DNA of 64,000 bases, taken from contig JADPRS010000008.1 of the NCBI GenBank assembly GCA_015686845.1, positions 44,087 through 108,086 on the forward strand, in the 5' to 3' direction. The position numbers and the translations under genes were made by a program. The DNA comes from Lutibacter sp. B2. Its GTDB lineage: Bacteria; Bacillota; Clostridia; Peptostreptococcales; Thermotaleaceae. Below the pieces are notes generated by a model that searched no databases, was not told the DNA's origin, and worked only from the letters and a program-made list of their open reading frames with translations. Of this stretch, positions 35,524-43,061 are shown in pieces; within the stretch, counting starts at the first letter, position 1; each line of letters starts with the position of its first letter.

Positions 35524-37503
35524 TTGGGCAGAAAAGAGCTAATAAATGCGTGGAAAAATTTTATATCTACAGGTGAGATAGATAAAAAATGTGTTAGAGA
35601 AGCTATATCCTATTCATGGCTAAGAAGTAAGCTTCATGGAGTGGACCCTTTTAGGCAGAACATTAAAAGCACGCTATCTGAGAAAGAATTAAAACTACGA
35701 TATGAAAAATTTATGCCTCTTATTAAAAAGGCTAGACCCTTTATGGAGAGTTTAAATAAAATTGTAGAGAATTCGGGGCTCATTGTAAGGTTAATAGATA
35801 AGGAAGGTTATGTAATAGAATGTATCGGAAAGAAAGAGCTTGTAGAAAAATATAGGGAATTGAATTTAGATAAGGGATCTAATGTAAAAGAAAATGTAAT
35901 TGGAACGAATGCAATAGGGATTGCATTAATTGATGGAAAACCTATACAGGTAGTAGGGGCAGAACATTATTGTGAGAAGTATCATAATTGGACATCGTCT
36001 GCTTGTCCTATTACTGATGAAGATAACAGGATTATAGGGGTACTTAGTATGACGGGTCCAAGTGAAGATGCACATCTTCATACCTTAGGGATGGTTATTG
36101 CCGCTTCAGAAGCAATAGAAAATGAAATAAAATTAGATAAAATAAATAAACGGCTTGATATGGCGAATAAGCATTTTTATGCGATTATGGAATCTATTTC
36201 AGAAGGGCTTATTTGTGTAGATGATCAAGGGGTCATTATGGACATAAATCTTTTTGCTCGTAGGTTCTTGAGGTTAAAAGAAGAGGATATACTTAATAAA
36301 AATATACATTCGATTTTAGATAAAAGAAATTATAGAAAACTTATGAAGGTCATTGATACAGGTAAAAAGCTTGAAGAAGAAGAAATTTATTTTAAAACCA
36401 AAAGAGGGAAAAGTACTACGTGTATGGTGAGTGTTACGCCTATTAAAGCTATTTCGTCTAATGAAGTAGAAGGAATTGTACTTACGTTCAGAGAAGAAAA
36501 GGTAATACATAAACTTGTAAATAAAATATTAGGAGCTCAGGCAAAATTTACTTTTGATGATATATTAGGCAAAAGCGAAGCCATAAAAGAAGTTAAAAAA
36601 ATGACATCTTTAGCTGCAAATACGGAGATCAATATATTGTTATTAGGAGAAAGTGGAACCGGGAAAGAAATGTTTGCTCAAGCCATTCACAATGAAAGCA
36701 ATCGGCATAATAAGGCTTTTGTAGCTCTAAATTGTGGTGCAATTCCAAGAGAGTTAGTAGCTAGTGAATTGTTTGGATATGAAGAAGGGGCTTTTACAGG
36801 AGCAAGAAGAGGAGGACATCACGGAAAATTTGAATTAGCCGATGGCGGAACTATATTTTTAGATGAAATAGGTGATATGCCATTAGATACGCAGGTAAAT
36901 CTGTTAAGGGTATTAGAAACAAAACAAATTGTAAGAGTTGGAGGACATAAGGTTATTTCTACAGATGTTCGTGTGATTGCAGCAACCCATAAAGATTTAA
37001 AAAAGGAAGTAGAACGAGGAAATTTTAGAGAGGATTTATTTTATAGGCTGAATGTTATGCCCATTAATATCACGCCCCTAAGAGAGAGAAAAGAAGACAT
37101 TAAAATATTCATAGATTATTTCGTTGAAAAGTTTAGTGAAAATATGAAAAAAGAAATTAAAGGGATTGATGAAAGTTTTTATAAGGTAATGAACAGTTAT
37201 CATTGGCCAGGAAATGTAAGAGAACTTCAAAATGTAGTACAATTGGCTACAAATATTGTTAGAGAGAAAGAACAACTTCAGAAAAATCATTTACCTAAAT
37301 ATATACTAAATCAGAACATTGTCAGAGAGATAAAGGAATTAGATGAAGGATTGTCCTTGGTTGAAATTGAGAGAGCTGCGATTATAAAAACAATTAAAAG
37401 AGCAAAAGGAAATTTAGTATTGGCATCAAAAATATTGGGTATAGGAAGAAGTACTTTATATAGAAAAATGGAAAAATACGGGATAGGCAATGGATCAAAA
37501 TGA
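35524..37503 (+). CDS. Sigma-54-dependent enhancer-binding transcriptional activator
   Basis: 659 residues; TTG start 6 nt after GGGGGTG, with a TATAAT at ~35472. The N-terminal AcoR-like GAF sensor (~60-200; ENVIGTNAIGIALIDGKPIQ, HNWTSSACPI) is followed by PAS (~215-330), then the AAA+ sigma-54 interaction domain (~345-570) with GESGTGKE, sigma-54-contacting GAFTGAR, GGTIFLDEIGDMP and FREDLFYRLNV. A Fis-type HTH sits at the C-terminus (NLVLASKILGIGRSTLYRKM). It requires RpoN to activate target promoters. A pair of palindromes and a -24/-12 promoter directly downstream suggest the next operon is its target. The effector is unknown. Confidence 0.94.
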   Translation: MGRKELINAWKNFISTGEIDKKCVREAISYSWLRSKLHGVDPFRQNIKSTLSEKELKLRYEKFMPLIKKARPFMESLNKIVENSGLIVRLIDKEGYVIECIGKKELVEKYRELNLDKGSNVKENVIGTNAIGIALIDGKPIQVVGAEHYCEKYHNWTSSACPITDEDNRIIGVLSMTGPSEDAHLHTLGMVIAASEAIENEIKLDKINKRLDMANKHFYAIMESISEGLICVDDQGVIMDINLFARRFLRLKEEDILNKNIHSILDKRNYRKLMKVIDTGKKLEEEEIYFKTKRGKSTTCMVSVTPIKAISSNEVEGIVLTFREEKVIHKLVNKILGAQAKFTFDDILGKSEAIKEVKKMTSLAANTEINILLLGESGTGKEMFAQAIHNESNRHNKAFVALNCGAIPRELVASELFGYEEGAFTGARRGGHHGKFELADGGTIFLDEIGDMPLDTQVNLLRVLETKQIVRVGGHKVISTDVRVIAATHKDLKKEVERGNFREDLFYRLNVMPINITPLRERKEDIKIFIDYFVEKFSENMKKEIKGIDESFYKVMNSYHWPGNVRELQNVVQLATNIVREKEQLQKNHLPKYILNQNIVREIKELDEGLSLVEIERAAIIKTIKRAKGNLVLASKILGIGRSTLYRKMEKYGIGNGSK

Positions 37504-37508
37504 AACAG

Positions 37509-37527
37509 ATGTTTCGAAATGAGACAT
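37509..37527. promoter_or_regulatory. Upstream activating sequence 1 (19-bp palindrome)
   Basis: ATGTTTCGAAATGAGACAT, an imperfect palindrome beginning 6 bp after the activator stop codon. It matches the second site at 37552 at 14 of 19 positions. Inferred enhancer site for the adjacent sigma-54 activator. Confidence 0.6.
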
Positions 37528-37551
37528 ACGGACAAAAGGAGAAAAATAAAA

Positions 37552-37570
37552 ATGTACCAAAATGATACAT
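37552..37570. promoter_or_regulatory. Upstream activating sequence 2 (19-bp palindrome)
   Basis: ATGTACCAAAATGATACAT. Its centre is 43 bp from site 1, about four helical turns, so both face the same side. It lies ~105 bp upstream of the -24/-12 element, a normal distance for a looping activator. Confidence 0.6.
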
Positions 37571-37571
37571 G

Positions 37572-37620
37572 ACAAAATCAAAAACTTATGGGTTTATATA
37601 AGTTTTGGTTTTGTTTTTTT
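37572..37620 (+). terminator. Terminator of the activator gene
   Basis: Long A/T-rich hairpin, ACAAAATCAAAAACTTAT pairing with ATAAGTTTTGGTTTTGT, and a seven-T run. It separates the activator transcript from the antiporter operon. Confidence 0.75.
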
Positions 37621-37674
37621 ATTGACCTATTGATATAGCTAGGATATAGGATAAAATTTTGGATAGTATGAGTA

Positions 37675-37692
37675 TTGGCTTGAATTTTGCAT
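37675..37692 (+). promoter_or_regulatory. Sigma-54 (-24/-12) promoter of the Mrp-type operon
   Basis: TTGGCTTGAATTTTGCAT. The GG (37677-37678) and GC (37689-37690) dinucleotides are exactly 12 bp apart, as RpoN requires (consensus TTGGCACG-N4-TTGCA). The predicted start is about 12 bp after the GC, leaving a ~43-nt leader to ATG 37745. Confidence 0.75.
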
Positions 37693-37744
37693 ATAAATAT
37701 AATAAAGAACGTTTTCTTAGAAAATCAAGGTTATGGAGGATGAT

Positions 37745-38227
37745 ATGAAAAGAATAATGAAGTCTATTCTTATGTTTATGGTATTTTGGATTATACTAAC
37801 AGAAAAAATAAATATAGAAATAGGTATTGTTGGAATTATATTATGTTCTTTTGTATATGTTTTTAATAGACAAGATCTATTTCCTGATAATAACTTTTTC
37901 TTTAATAAAATTTTATACACACTATTATATAGTGGGATTTTGTTAAAAGAAATTATTGTAGCGAACTGGGATGTAGCAAAGATTGTACTGAGCCCACATA
38001 TGGATATATCTCCACAAACAATAAGCTTTGATACAAAGTTACAATCTCCTTTTTATCGCATGATTTTAGCAAATTCTATTACACTTACCCCTGGAACTTT
38101 AACCGTAGATCTAAAAAGAAAGCATATGATTGTCCATTGTTTGAAGAAAGAATATGCAGAGCAGGTTATTTGTTCTAAGTTTGAAAAAATACTTTTAAAG
38201 ATTGAGGCGATAGAGCATGATCAATAA
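37745..38227 (+). CDS. mrpE: Mrp antiporter subunit MrpE/MnhE (MbhA-like)
   Basis: 160 residues from ATG 37745, 6 nt after GGAGGA; the in-frame ATG at 37733 overlaps the RBS. Two N-terminal hydrophobic segments precede the family core (SPFYRMILANSITLTPGTLT, TVDLKRKHMIVHCL). MnhE is a small accessory subunit of multi-subunit Na+/H+ antiporters. It is the first gene of a ten-gene operon, overlapping the next gene by 11 bp. Confidence 0.9.
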   Translation: MKRIMKSILMFMVFWIILTEKINIEIGIVGIILCSFVYVFNRQDLFPDNNFFFNKILYTLLYSGILLKEIIVANWDVAKIVLSPHMDISPQTISFDTKLQSPFYRMILANSITLTPGTLTVDLKRKHMIVHCLKKEYAEQVICSKFEKILLKIEAIEHDQ

Positions 38228-38489
38228 ATGCCTAATTATTTCAGCTGTATGCTTATCTATAACCATCATACTTTGTATGATAAGAGCTGTAAAAGGCCCC
38301 AGTAATTTAGACAGATTAGTAGCAATAAATGTAATTAATACTAAGATTATTGTACTGATAGCTATAGTGTCCTTTGTGTTAGGTGAAACATATTTTATAG
38401 ATGTAGTATTAGTTTATGCACTTATTAGCTTTATTGCTTCTGTAATAATAGCAGATTATATTCAAAAAACAGGAGGAAAAGAATCATGA
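38217..38489 (+). CDS. mrpF: Mrp antiporter subunit MrpF/MnhF (MbhB-like)
   Basis: 90 residues, three TM segments, with the signature RAVKGPSNLDRLVAINVINT typical of MnhF. Overlaps both neighbours (11 and 4 bp). Small membrane subunit of the antiporter complex; its individual role is not defined. Confidence 0.92.
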   Translation: MINKCLIISAVCLSITIILCMIRAVKGPSNLDRLVAINVINTKIIVLIAIVSFVLGETYFIDVVLVYALISFIASVIIADYIQKTGGKES

Positions 38490-38785
38490 AGCTTTTGTTT
38501 ATAACCTTATTTTTGATAGGAGGCGTATTCTTTTTTACTGTAGGAACCATAGGGATTTTGAGACTTCCAGACTTACTTACTCGAGCACATAGTGCTGCAA
38601 AATGTGATACATTAGGGGCTATGCTATGCTTAATGGCACTTATTATTTATAAGGGGTTTAGTTTTACAAGTCTTAAGTTATTATTCGTTATACTTTTTAT
38701 ATGGATTACGAATCCAACAGCGACCCATTTGATTGCGAAGACGAATCTGATGGAGAATAAAAAAGATAAAAAATTAATGGAGTGA
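38486..38785 (+). CDS. mrpG: Mrp antiporter subunit MrpG/MnhG (MbhC-like)
   Basis: 99 residues, three TM segments, with family core GTIGILRLPDLLTRAHSAAK followed by CDTLGA and ending near NPTATHLIAKTNL. 4-bp overlaps with both neighbours indicate translational coupling. Confidence 0.92.
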   Translation: MKLLFITLFLIGGVFFFTVGTIGILRLPDLLTRAHSAAKCDTLGAMLCLMALIIYKGFSFTSLKLLFVILFIWITNPTATHLIAKTNLMENKKDKKLME

Positions 38786-39030
38786 ATGTTATGAAGATCT
38801 TTAGTATTATTATGATGTTGTTTTTAATTGGCGCTTCTATTGCAGTATCTATGATGAAAAATTTACTTTCTACGATTATCATTTTTATGGTTTATAGCTT
38901 GGTTATGGCTATTTTATGGCAGCAATTAAATGCACCAGATTTAGCCATTACAGAAGCTGCGGTAGGAGCAGGAATTACGACCTTATTATTTGTGCTTACA
39001 CTTAAAAAAATTAGAGGTGTGAAGAAATGA
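38782..39030 (+). CDS. MbhD/DUF4040-type antiporter subunit
   Basis: An 82-residue, three-TM protein with LNAPDLAITEAAVGAGITTL, the conserved segment of DUF4040/MbhD. In standard bacterial Mrp this domain is fused to the C-terminus of MrpA; here it is a separate gene, as in archaeal Mbh/Mbx complexes. Overlaps the next gene by 4 bp. Confidence 0.88.
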   Translation: MNVMKIFSIIMMLFLIGASIAVSMMKNLLSTIIIFMVYSLVMAILWQQLNAPDLAITEAAVGAGITTLLFVLTLKKIRGVKK

Positions 39031-39296
39031 AAAAGCTTGTAGCTATATGTTTAACAATGATTATTATAGGCGTATTATTGATTGGCGTTGCAGACCTTCC
39101 TGCGTTTGGAGAGGAAAAAGCTTTGTTTCAAAATGAAGTTGCCAAGAAATATATACAAGATGGAGAGGCAGAAACAGGTGCTTTGAATATTGTGACGGGA
39201 ATCATTCTAGATTATAGAGCATTTGATACTTTTGTAGAGGCTACAGTATTATTTACGGGTGCTATATGCGTTATGTTGATACTTAAAAAAGAATAA
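39027..39296 (+). CDS. MbhE-type antiporter subunit
   Basis: 89 residues. An N-terminal TM (~5-22) is followed by a short extracytoplasmic stretch and a second TM. The segment TGALNIVTGIILDYRAFDTF with EATVLFTGAICVML is the MbhE/MrpA-C-terminal signature. As with MbhD, it is a stand-alone version of a domain normally fused to MrpA. Confidence 0.88.
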   Translation: MKKLVAICLTMIIIGVLLIGVADLPAFGEEKALFQNEVAKKYIQDGEAETGALNIVTGIILDYRAFDTFVEATVLFTGAICVMLILKKE

Positions 39297-39315
39297 AACG
39301 GGAAGTGAGCATGGT

Positions 39316-39735
39316 ATGCAAAGTCTTATTTTAAGAGAAGTAAGTAAAATGATTATACCCTTTATTCAAATATTTGGGATATATGTTATATTCTTTGGTC
39401 ATATTTCTCCAGGAGGAGGATTTTCTGGAGGGACGATTATAGGGGTAAGTCTTATTTTGTACAGAATAGCACATGGAAAAGAAGTGGCTATGAATAAATT
39501 TAAATACAATAGTTTAATTCGTTCATTGTGTGGGGCTTTGATATTTTATGGAATTTTAAAGGGATATAGCTTTATAACAGGCGGAAGTGGTATTCATTTT
39601 CCACAACTTCCATTAGGGACTGCTGGGAATATTTTTAGTGGAGGATATTTGTTACCCTTAAATATTGCTGTTGGAATCATTGTTTCAGTAACTGTGTATT
39701 TTCTTTTTGCATTGTTTTATGAAGGAGAAATATAA
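39316..39735 (+). CDS. mrpB: Mrp antiporter subunit MrpB/MnhB (MbhF-like)
   Basis: 139 residues, four TM segments. Core: QIFGIYVIFFGHISPGGGFS with GGTIIG, the highly conserved MnhB motif, and a later NIFSGGYLLPLNIAVGIIV. A 19-bp gap separates it from MbhE, and 1 bp from mrpC. Confidence 0.92.
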   Translation: MQSLILREVSKMIIPFIQIFGIYVIFFGHISPGGGFSGGTIIGVSLILYRIAHGKEVAMNKFKYNSLIRSLCGALIFYGILKGYSFITGGSGIHFPQLPLGTAGNIFSGGYLLPLNIAVGIIVSVTVYFLFALFYEGEI

Positions 39736-39736
39736 T

Positions 39737-40096
39737 ATGGAAAGATTAATGACGAATTATTTTGAAACAGGTGCAATGATTTTATTTGGTATAGGATTTG
39801 TAATGCTCTTACTTCATAATAACTTAATAAAAAAAATTATTGGTATGAATATTATGGATACATCAATATTTCTGTTCTTTGTTGCCAAGGGATACATCGT
39901 TGGAAAAGAAGCGCCTATTATTAGACAGGGGCATAAGATCATAGGATATGTAGATCCCATTCCAACGGCGTTGGTTCTTACTGGAATTGTAGTTGCCGTA
40001 AGTATTACTGCTTTTGCTCTTTCACTAACCATTAGGATTTATGAAGAATATGGAACCATTGAACTCGATGAGATTATGAAAAAGAGAGGTGATTAG
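39737..40096 (+). CDS. mrpC: Mrp antiporter subunit MrpC/MnhC (NuoK-like, MbhG-like)
   Basis: 119 residues from ATG 39737 after AAGGAGA; the overlapping upstream in-frame ATG (39707) lies inside mrpB. Three TM segments; LLHNNLIKKIIGMNIMDTSI and DPIPTALVLTGIVVAVSITA are the NuoK/MnhC signature. Confidence 0.92.
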   Translation: MERLMTNYFETGAMILFGIGFVMLLLHNNLIKKIIGMNIMDTSIFLFFVAKGYIVGKEAPIIRQGHKIIGYVDPIPTALVLTGIVVAVSITAFALSLTIRIYEEYGTIELDEIMKKRGD

Positions 40097-40098
40097 GA

Positions 40099-41571
40099 TT
40101 GAATATTGCTAGGAATTTTCCTTTGATTATAATCTTGATGCTTTTTATAAGTGCGTTTTCCATGCCAATCATGAAAAGTGTGAGGAAAATAAAGGCTTTT
40201 GGATTTGTTACAATGAGTATTTCAACCATATTAGCAGGATGTAACTTTTTATATGTAAAAACAAACGGAAAATTTGAATATAGGGTAGGTCATTTTGATG
40301 CCCCCTGGGGAATTACATTTCATATAGGCTACATTGAAGCGATTATGGGTGTTTTGTTTACAATTGTAGCTACATTGATTATATGGTACAGCTTTTTTAG
40401 TATTGATAAGGAAATTAAAGAAAATAGGATATCATTGTATTACTTATTGATCAACATATTGGTTGGGTCCCTTTTAGGAATGGTATTTACGGATGATTTG
40501 TTTAATGCCTTCGTGTTCTTAGAGGTCAGTACATTAGCTGGGTGTGGGATTATTGTAATAAAAGATAAAAAGGATAATATTACAGCAACTTTTAAATATC
40601 TTGTTTTGAGTAGTTTGGGTTCGGGTCTTATTCTTATGGGCATTGCATTTTTATATCCTATCACTGGACATTTGAATATGTCATTGATCCATGAAAGTAT
40701 TATGGCGTTAAAGGGTGCTCATAGAAATATTTTATTAATATCTGTATCCACTTTTACCGTAGGGTTAGGGGTAAAAAGTGCTATGTTTCCCCTTCATGTA
40801 TGGTTGCCTGATGCACATGCAAGTGCACCGACCTCTTCAAGTGCGATTCTATCTGGTCTAGTATTAAAACCTCCAGTGATTTTACTTATGAAAATATTGT
40901 ATAAGGTATTTGGATTTGAAATCATTGGTTCATTTGCTATTTTAGATGTAATTTTAATTTTAGGAAGTATAGGTATGATTGTAGGGTCTATAGCAGCAAT
41001 TTTACAAAAAGAAATAAAAAGAATGATTGCCTATTCTAGTGTGGCCCAAATGGGATATGTTTTCTTTGGAATAGGTCTTGGAAATGAACTTGGGCTTATA
41101 ATGGCAATTTTTCATATCATCTCTCATGCGGTTACAAAGTCTACATTATTCTTGGTTGTTGGAGCAATGATAGAAAAGACAGGAAGTAAAAAAATCAAAG
41201 ATCTTAAGGGGATAGGAAAAGAAATGCCTATTACATTGGGTGTTTTTACTATGGGTGCTTTATCTATGGTAGGTATACCAATTTTTCCAGGGTTCATTAG
41301 CAAGTGGAATTTAGCACTTGCTACCATTGAAACAGGAAGATATATGTTTGTAGGAATGATTTTATTAAGTAGTCTGTTAAATGTAGGATATTATTTTCCA
41401 ATTGTGATTAATGGATATTTTGGAGAAGAAAACCTAGAAGGAAAAGTTTATAAATCCAAAGTAATGCCTATGAAACGATTGATCCCTGTATTTATTTTGG
41501 TGGGTTTGATGGTAATGACAGGTGTTTTTTCACTGAATATTATAGATATGATTCGCCAAGGACTGGTATAG
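40099..41571 (+). CDS. mrpD: Proton-translocating antiporter subunit MrpD/MnhD (MbhH-like)
   Basis: 490 residues; TTG start after GAGAGGTGA. A 14-TM complex-I-type antiporter subunit. The TM5 glutamate is in VFLEVSTLAGCGII, the TM7 lysine in GLGVKSAMFPLHVWLPDAHA, and TM8 has APTSSSAILSGLVLK. KEIKRMIAYSSVAQMGYVFF and IFHIISHAVTKSTLFL mark the discontinuous TM12 region. It should conduct protons or Na+. It corresponds to MbhH, the last subunit of the archaeal Mbh ion module. Confidence 0.92.
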   Translation: MNIARNFPLIIILMLFISAFSMPIMKSVRKIKAFGFVTMSISTILAGCNFLYVKTNGKFEYRVGHFDAPWGITFHIGYIEAIMGVLFTIVATLIIWYSFFSIDKEIKENRISLYYLLINILVGSLLGMVFTDDLFNAFVFLEVSTLAGCGIIVIKDKKDNITATFKYLVLSSLGSGLILMGIAFLYPITGHLNMSLIHESIMALKGAHRNILLISVSTFTVGLGVKSAMFPLHVWLPDAHASAPTSSSAILSGLVLKPPVILLMKILYKVFGFEIIGSFAILDVILILGSIGMIVGSIAAILQKEIKRMIAYSSVAQMGYVFFGIGLGNELGLIMAIFHIISHAVTKSTLFLVVGAMIEKTGSKKIKDLKGIGKEMPITLGVFTMGALSMVGIPIFPGFISKWNLALATIETGRYMFVGMILLSSLLNVGYYFPIVINGYFGEENLEGKVYKSKVMPMKRLIPVFILVGLMVMTGVFSLNIIDMIRQGLV

Positions 41572-41586
41572 AAAGGGAGGTAATAT

Positions 41587-43038
41587 ATGGAGATTAGTAT
41601 ACTCTTTCCTATTATTTTTCCCTTTATTATGGGGATTTTAGGATTTTGTTTGAAATTTAAAAGGGAAAAAAATAGGAATAAATTTTTGTACAGTAGTGTA
41701 GTGATCAATTTGTTGTTTATCGTTTATATTATTAGAATGGATTTACCTCTTAAGCTTCATCTTATTAAAATCAATACTTTTTTGGATATTTATTTTAGAT
41801 TGGATAAATTAGGTGTACTATTTGCATTATTAGTATCTATTTTATGGATATTTACTACTGCGTATTCCATCGCATATATGAACCATGAGGGGAAAGAAAG
41901 ACAATTCTTTGCATTTTTCATTATTACTCTTGGGATTACTATGGGAATCGCTTTTTCAGGTAATCTATTTACTTTATATATTTTCTATGAGTTACTTACC
42001 CTTGCTACTTTTCCTCTTGTAATCCATACACAAAGCAAAGAAGCGCTGTATAGTGGAAAGAAATATTTAATCTATTCTTTTGGTGGAGCAACCCTTGTGC
42101 TTTTTGGAATGATTCTATTATTTAGCATTACAAATAATTTAAGCTTTATAGAACATGGAATATTAGGAGCTACTGGTTTGAGTAATAAAAATTTATTGTT
42201 GATGATCTATATGGTCATGTTTATAGGATTTGGCGTAAAAGCAGCTATTGTACCATTTCACTCATGGCTACCTGCTGCCATGGTGGCCCCTACACCAGTA
42301 AGTGCATTGCTTCATGCTGTGGCAGTTGTAAAATCAGGAATTTTTTCATTAGTACGTGTTACGTATTTTATATTTGGATCAGAAGTCATAAGAGAAATAC
42401 ATGGAAATGTATATATAAGTGTACTCGTAATAATCACTATTTTATTAGGGTCTTTTCTTGCACTTCATCAAGAAAATATTAAAAAGAGATTGGCGTATTC
42501 TACCATCAGCCAGCTTGGATATATTCTTTTAGGGATTGTTCTTTTAAATGAAGAATCTTTAATTGGTGGTCTCCTGCACCTGATCAATCATGCTGTTATT
42601 AAGATTACATTATTTTTTTGTGCAGGATCTATTTATTTTATGACACAAAAAAAGGAGATTAATGAAATAGAAGCCATCGGAAAAAATATGCCTATAACTA
42701 TGTGGTGTTTTAGTATTTCAGCTATTTCATTGATTGGAATTCCACCAACGAATGCCTTTGTAAGCAAGTGGTATTTAGCACTGGGAGGGCTTAGCGAAAA
42801 TAAAGTTATTTTTCCTGTGATTTTACTTTTAAGTGCTTTTCTTACGGCTGCATATTTAATGCCTATTATTGTAACTGCATTTTTTCATACAGAGGAAAAT
42901 AAAGATACGCGTAATCTAGATCCACCTTTAGAGATGTTGGTGCCTATTGTTATTTTAACTTGTATCGTTGTGTTATTAGGATTATTCCCTAATATTGTTT
43001 TAAGCTTTATAAAAGAGATTGTGCATGAAATTGTGTAA
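41587..43038 (+). CDS. Second MrpD/NuoN-type antiporter subunit
   Basis: A 483-residue paralogue of the preceding gene with the same architecture: IFYELLTLATFPLV (TM5 Glu), GFGVKAAIVPFHSWLPAAMV (TM7 Lys) and APTPVSALLHAVAVVKSGIF. ENIKKRLAYSTISQLGYILL and LLHLINHAVIKITLFFCAGS follow. Together with the flanking homologues this gives the complex three large antiporter-like channels. ATG after GGGAGGTAAT, 15 bp after mrpD. Confidence 0.9.
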   Translation: MEISILFPIIFPFIMGILGFCLKFKREKNRNKFLYSSVVINLLFIVYIIRMDLPLKLHLIKINTFLDIYFRLDKLGVLFALLVSILWIFTTAYSIAYMNHEGKERQFFAFFIITLGITMGIAFSGNLFTLYIFYELLTLATFPLVIHTQSKEALYSGKKYLIYSFGGATLVLFGMILLFSITNNLSFIEHGILGATGLSNKNLLLMIYMVMFIGFGVKAAIVPFHSWLPAAMVAPTPVSALLHAVAVVKSGIFSLVRVTYFIFGSEVIREIHGNVYISVLVIITILLGSFLALHQENIKKRLAYSTISQLGYILLGIVLLNEESLIGGLLHLINHAVIKITLFFCAGSIYFMTQKKEINEIEAIGKNMPITMWCFSISAISLIGIPPTNAFVSKWYLALGGLSENKVIFPVILLLSAFLTAAYLMPIIVTAFFHTEENKDTRNLDPPLEMLVPIVILTCIVVLLGLFPNIVLSFIKEIVHEIV

Positions 43039-43061
43039 TGTAGAAGGACGGTGATGGAATT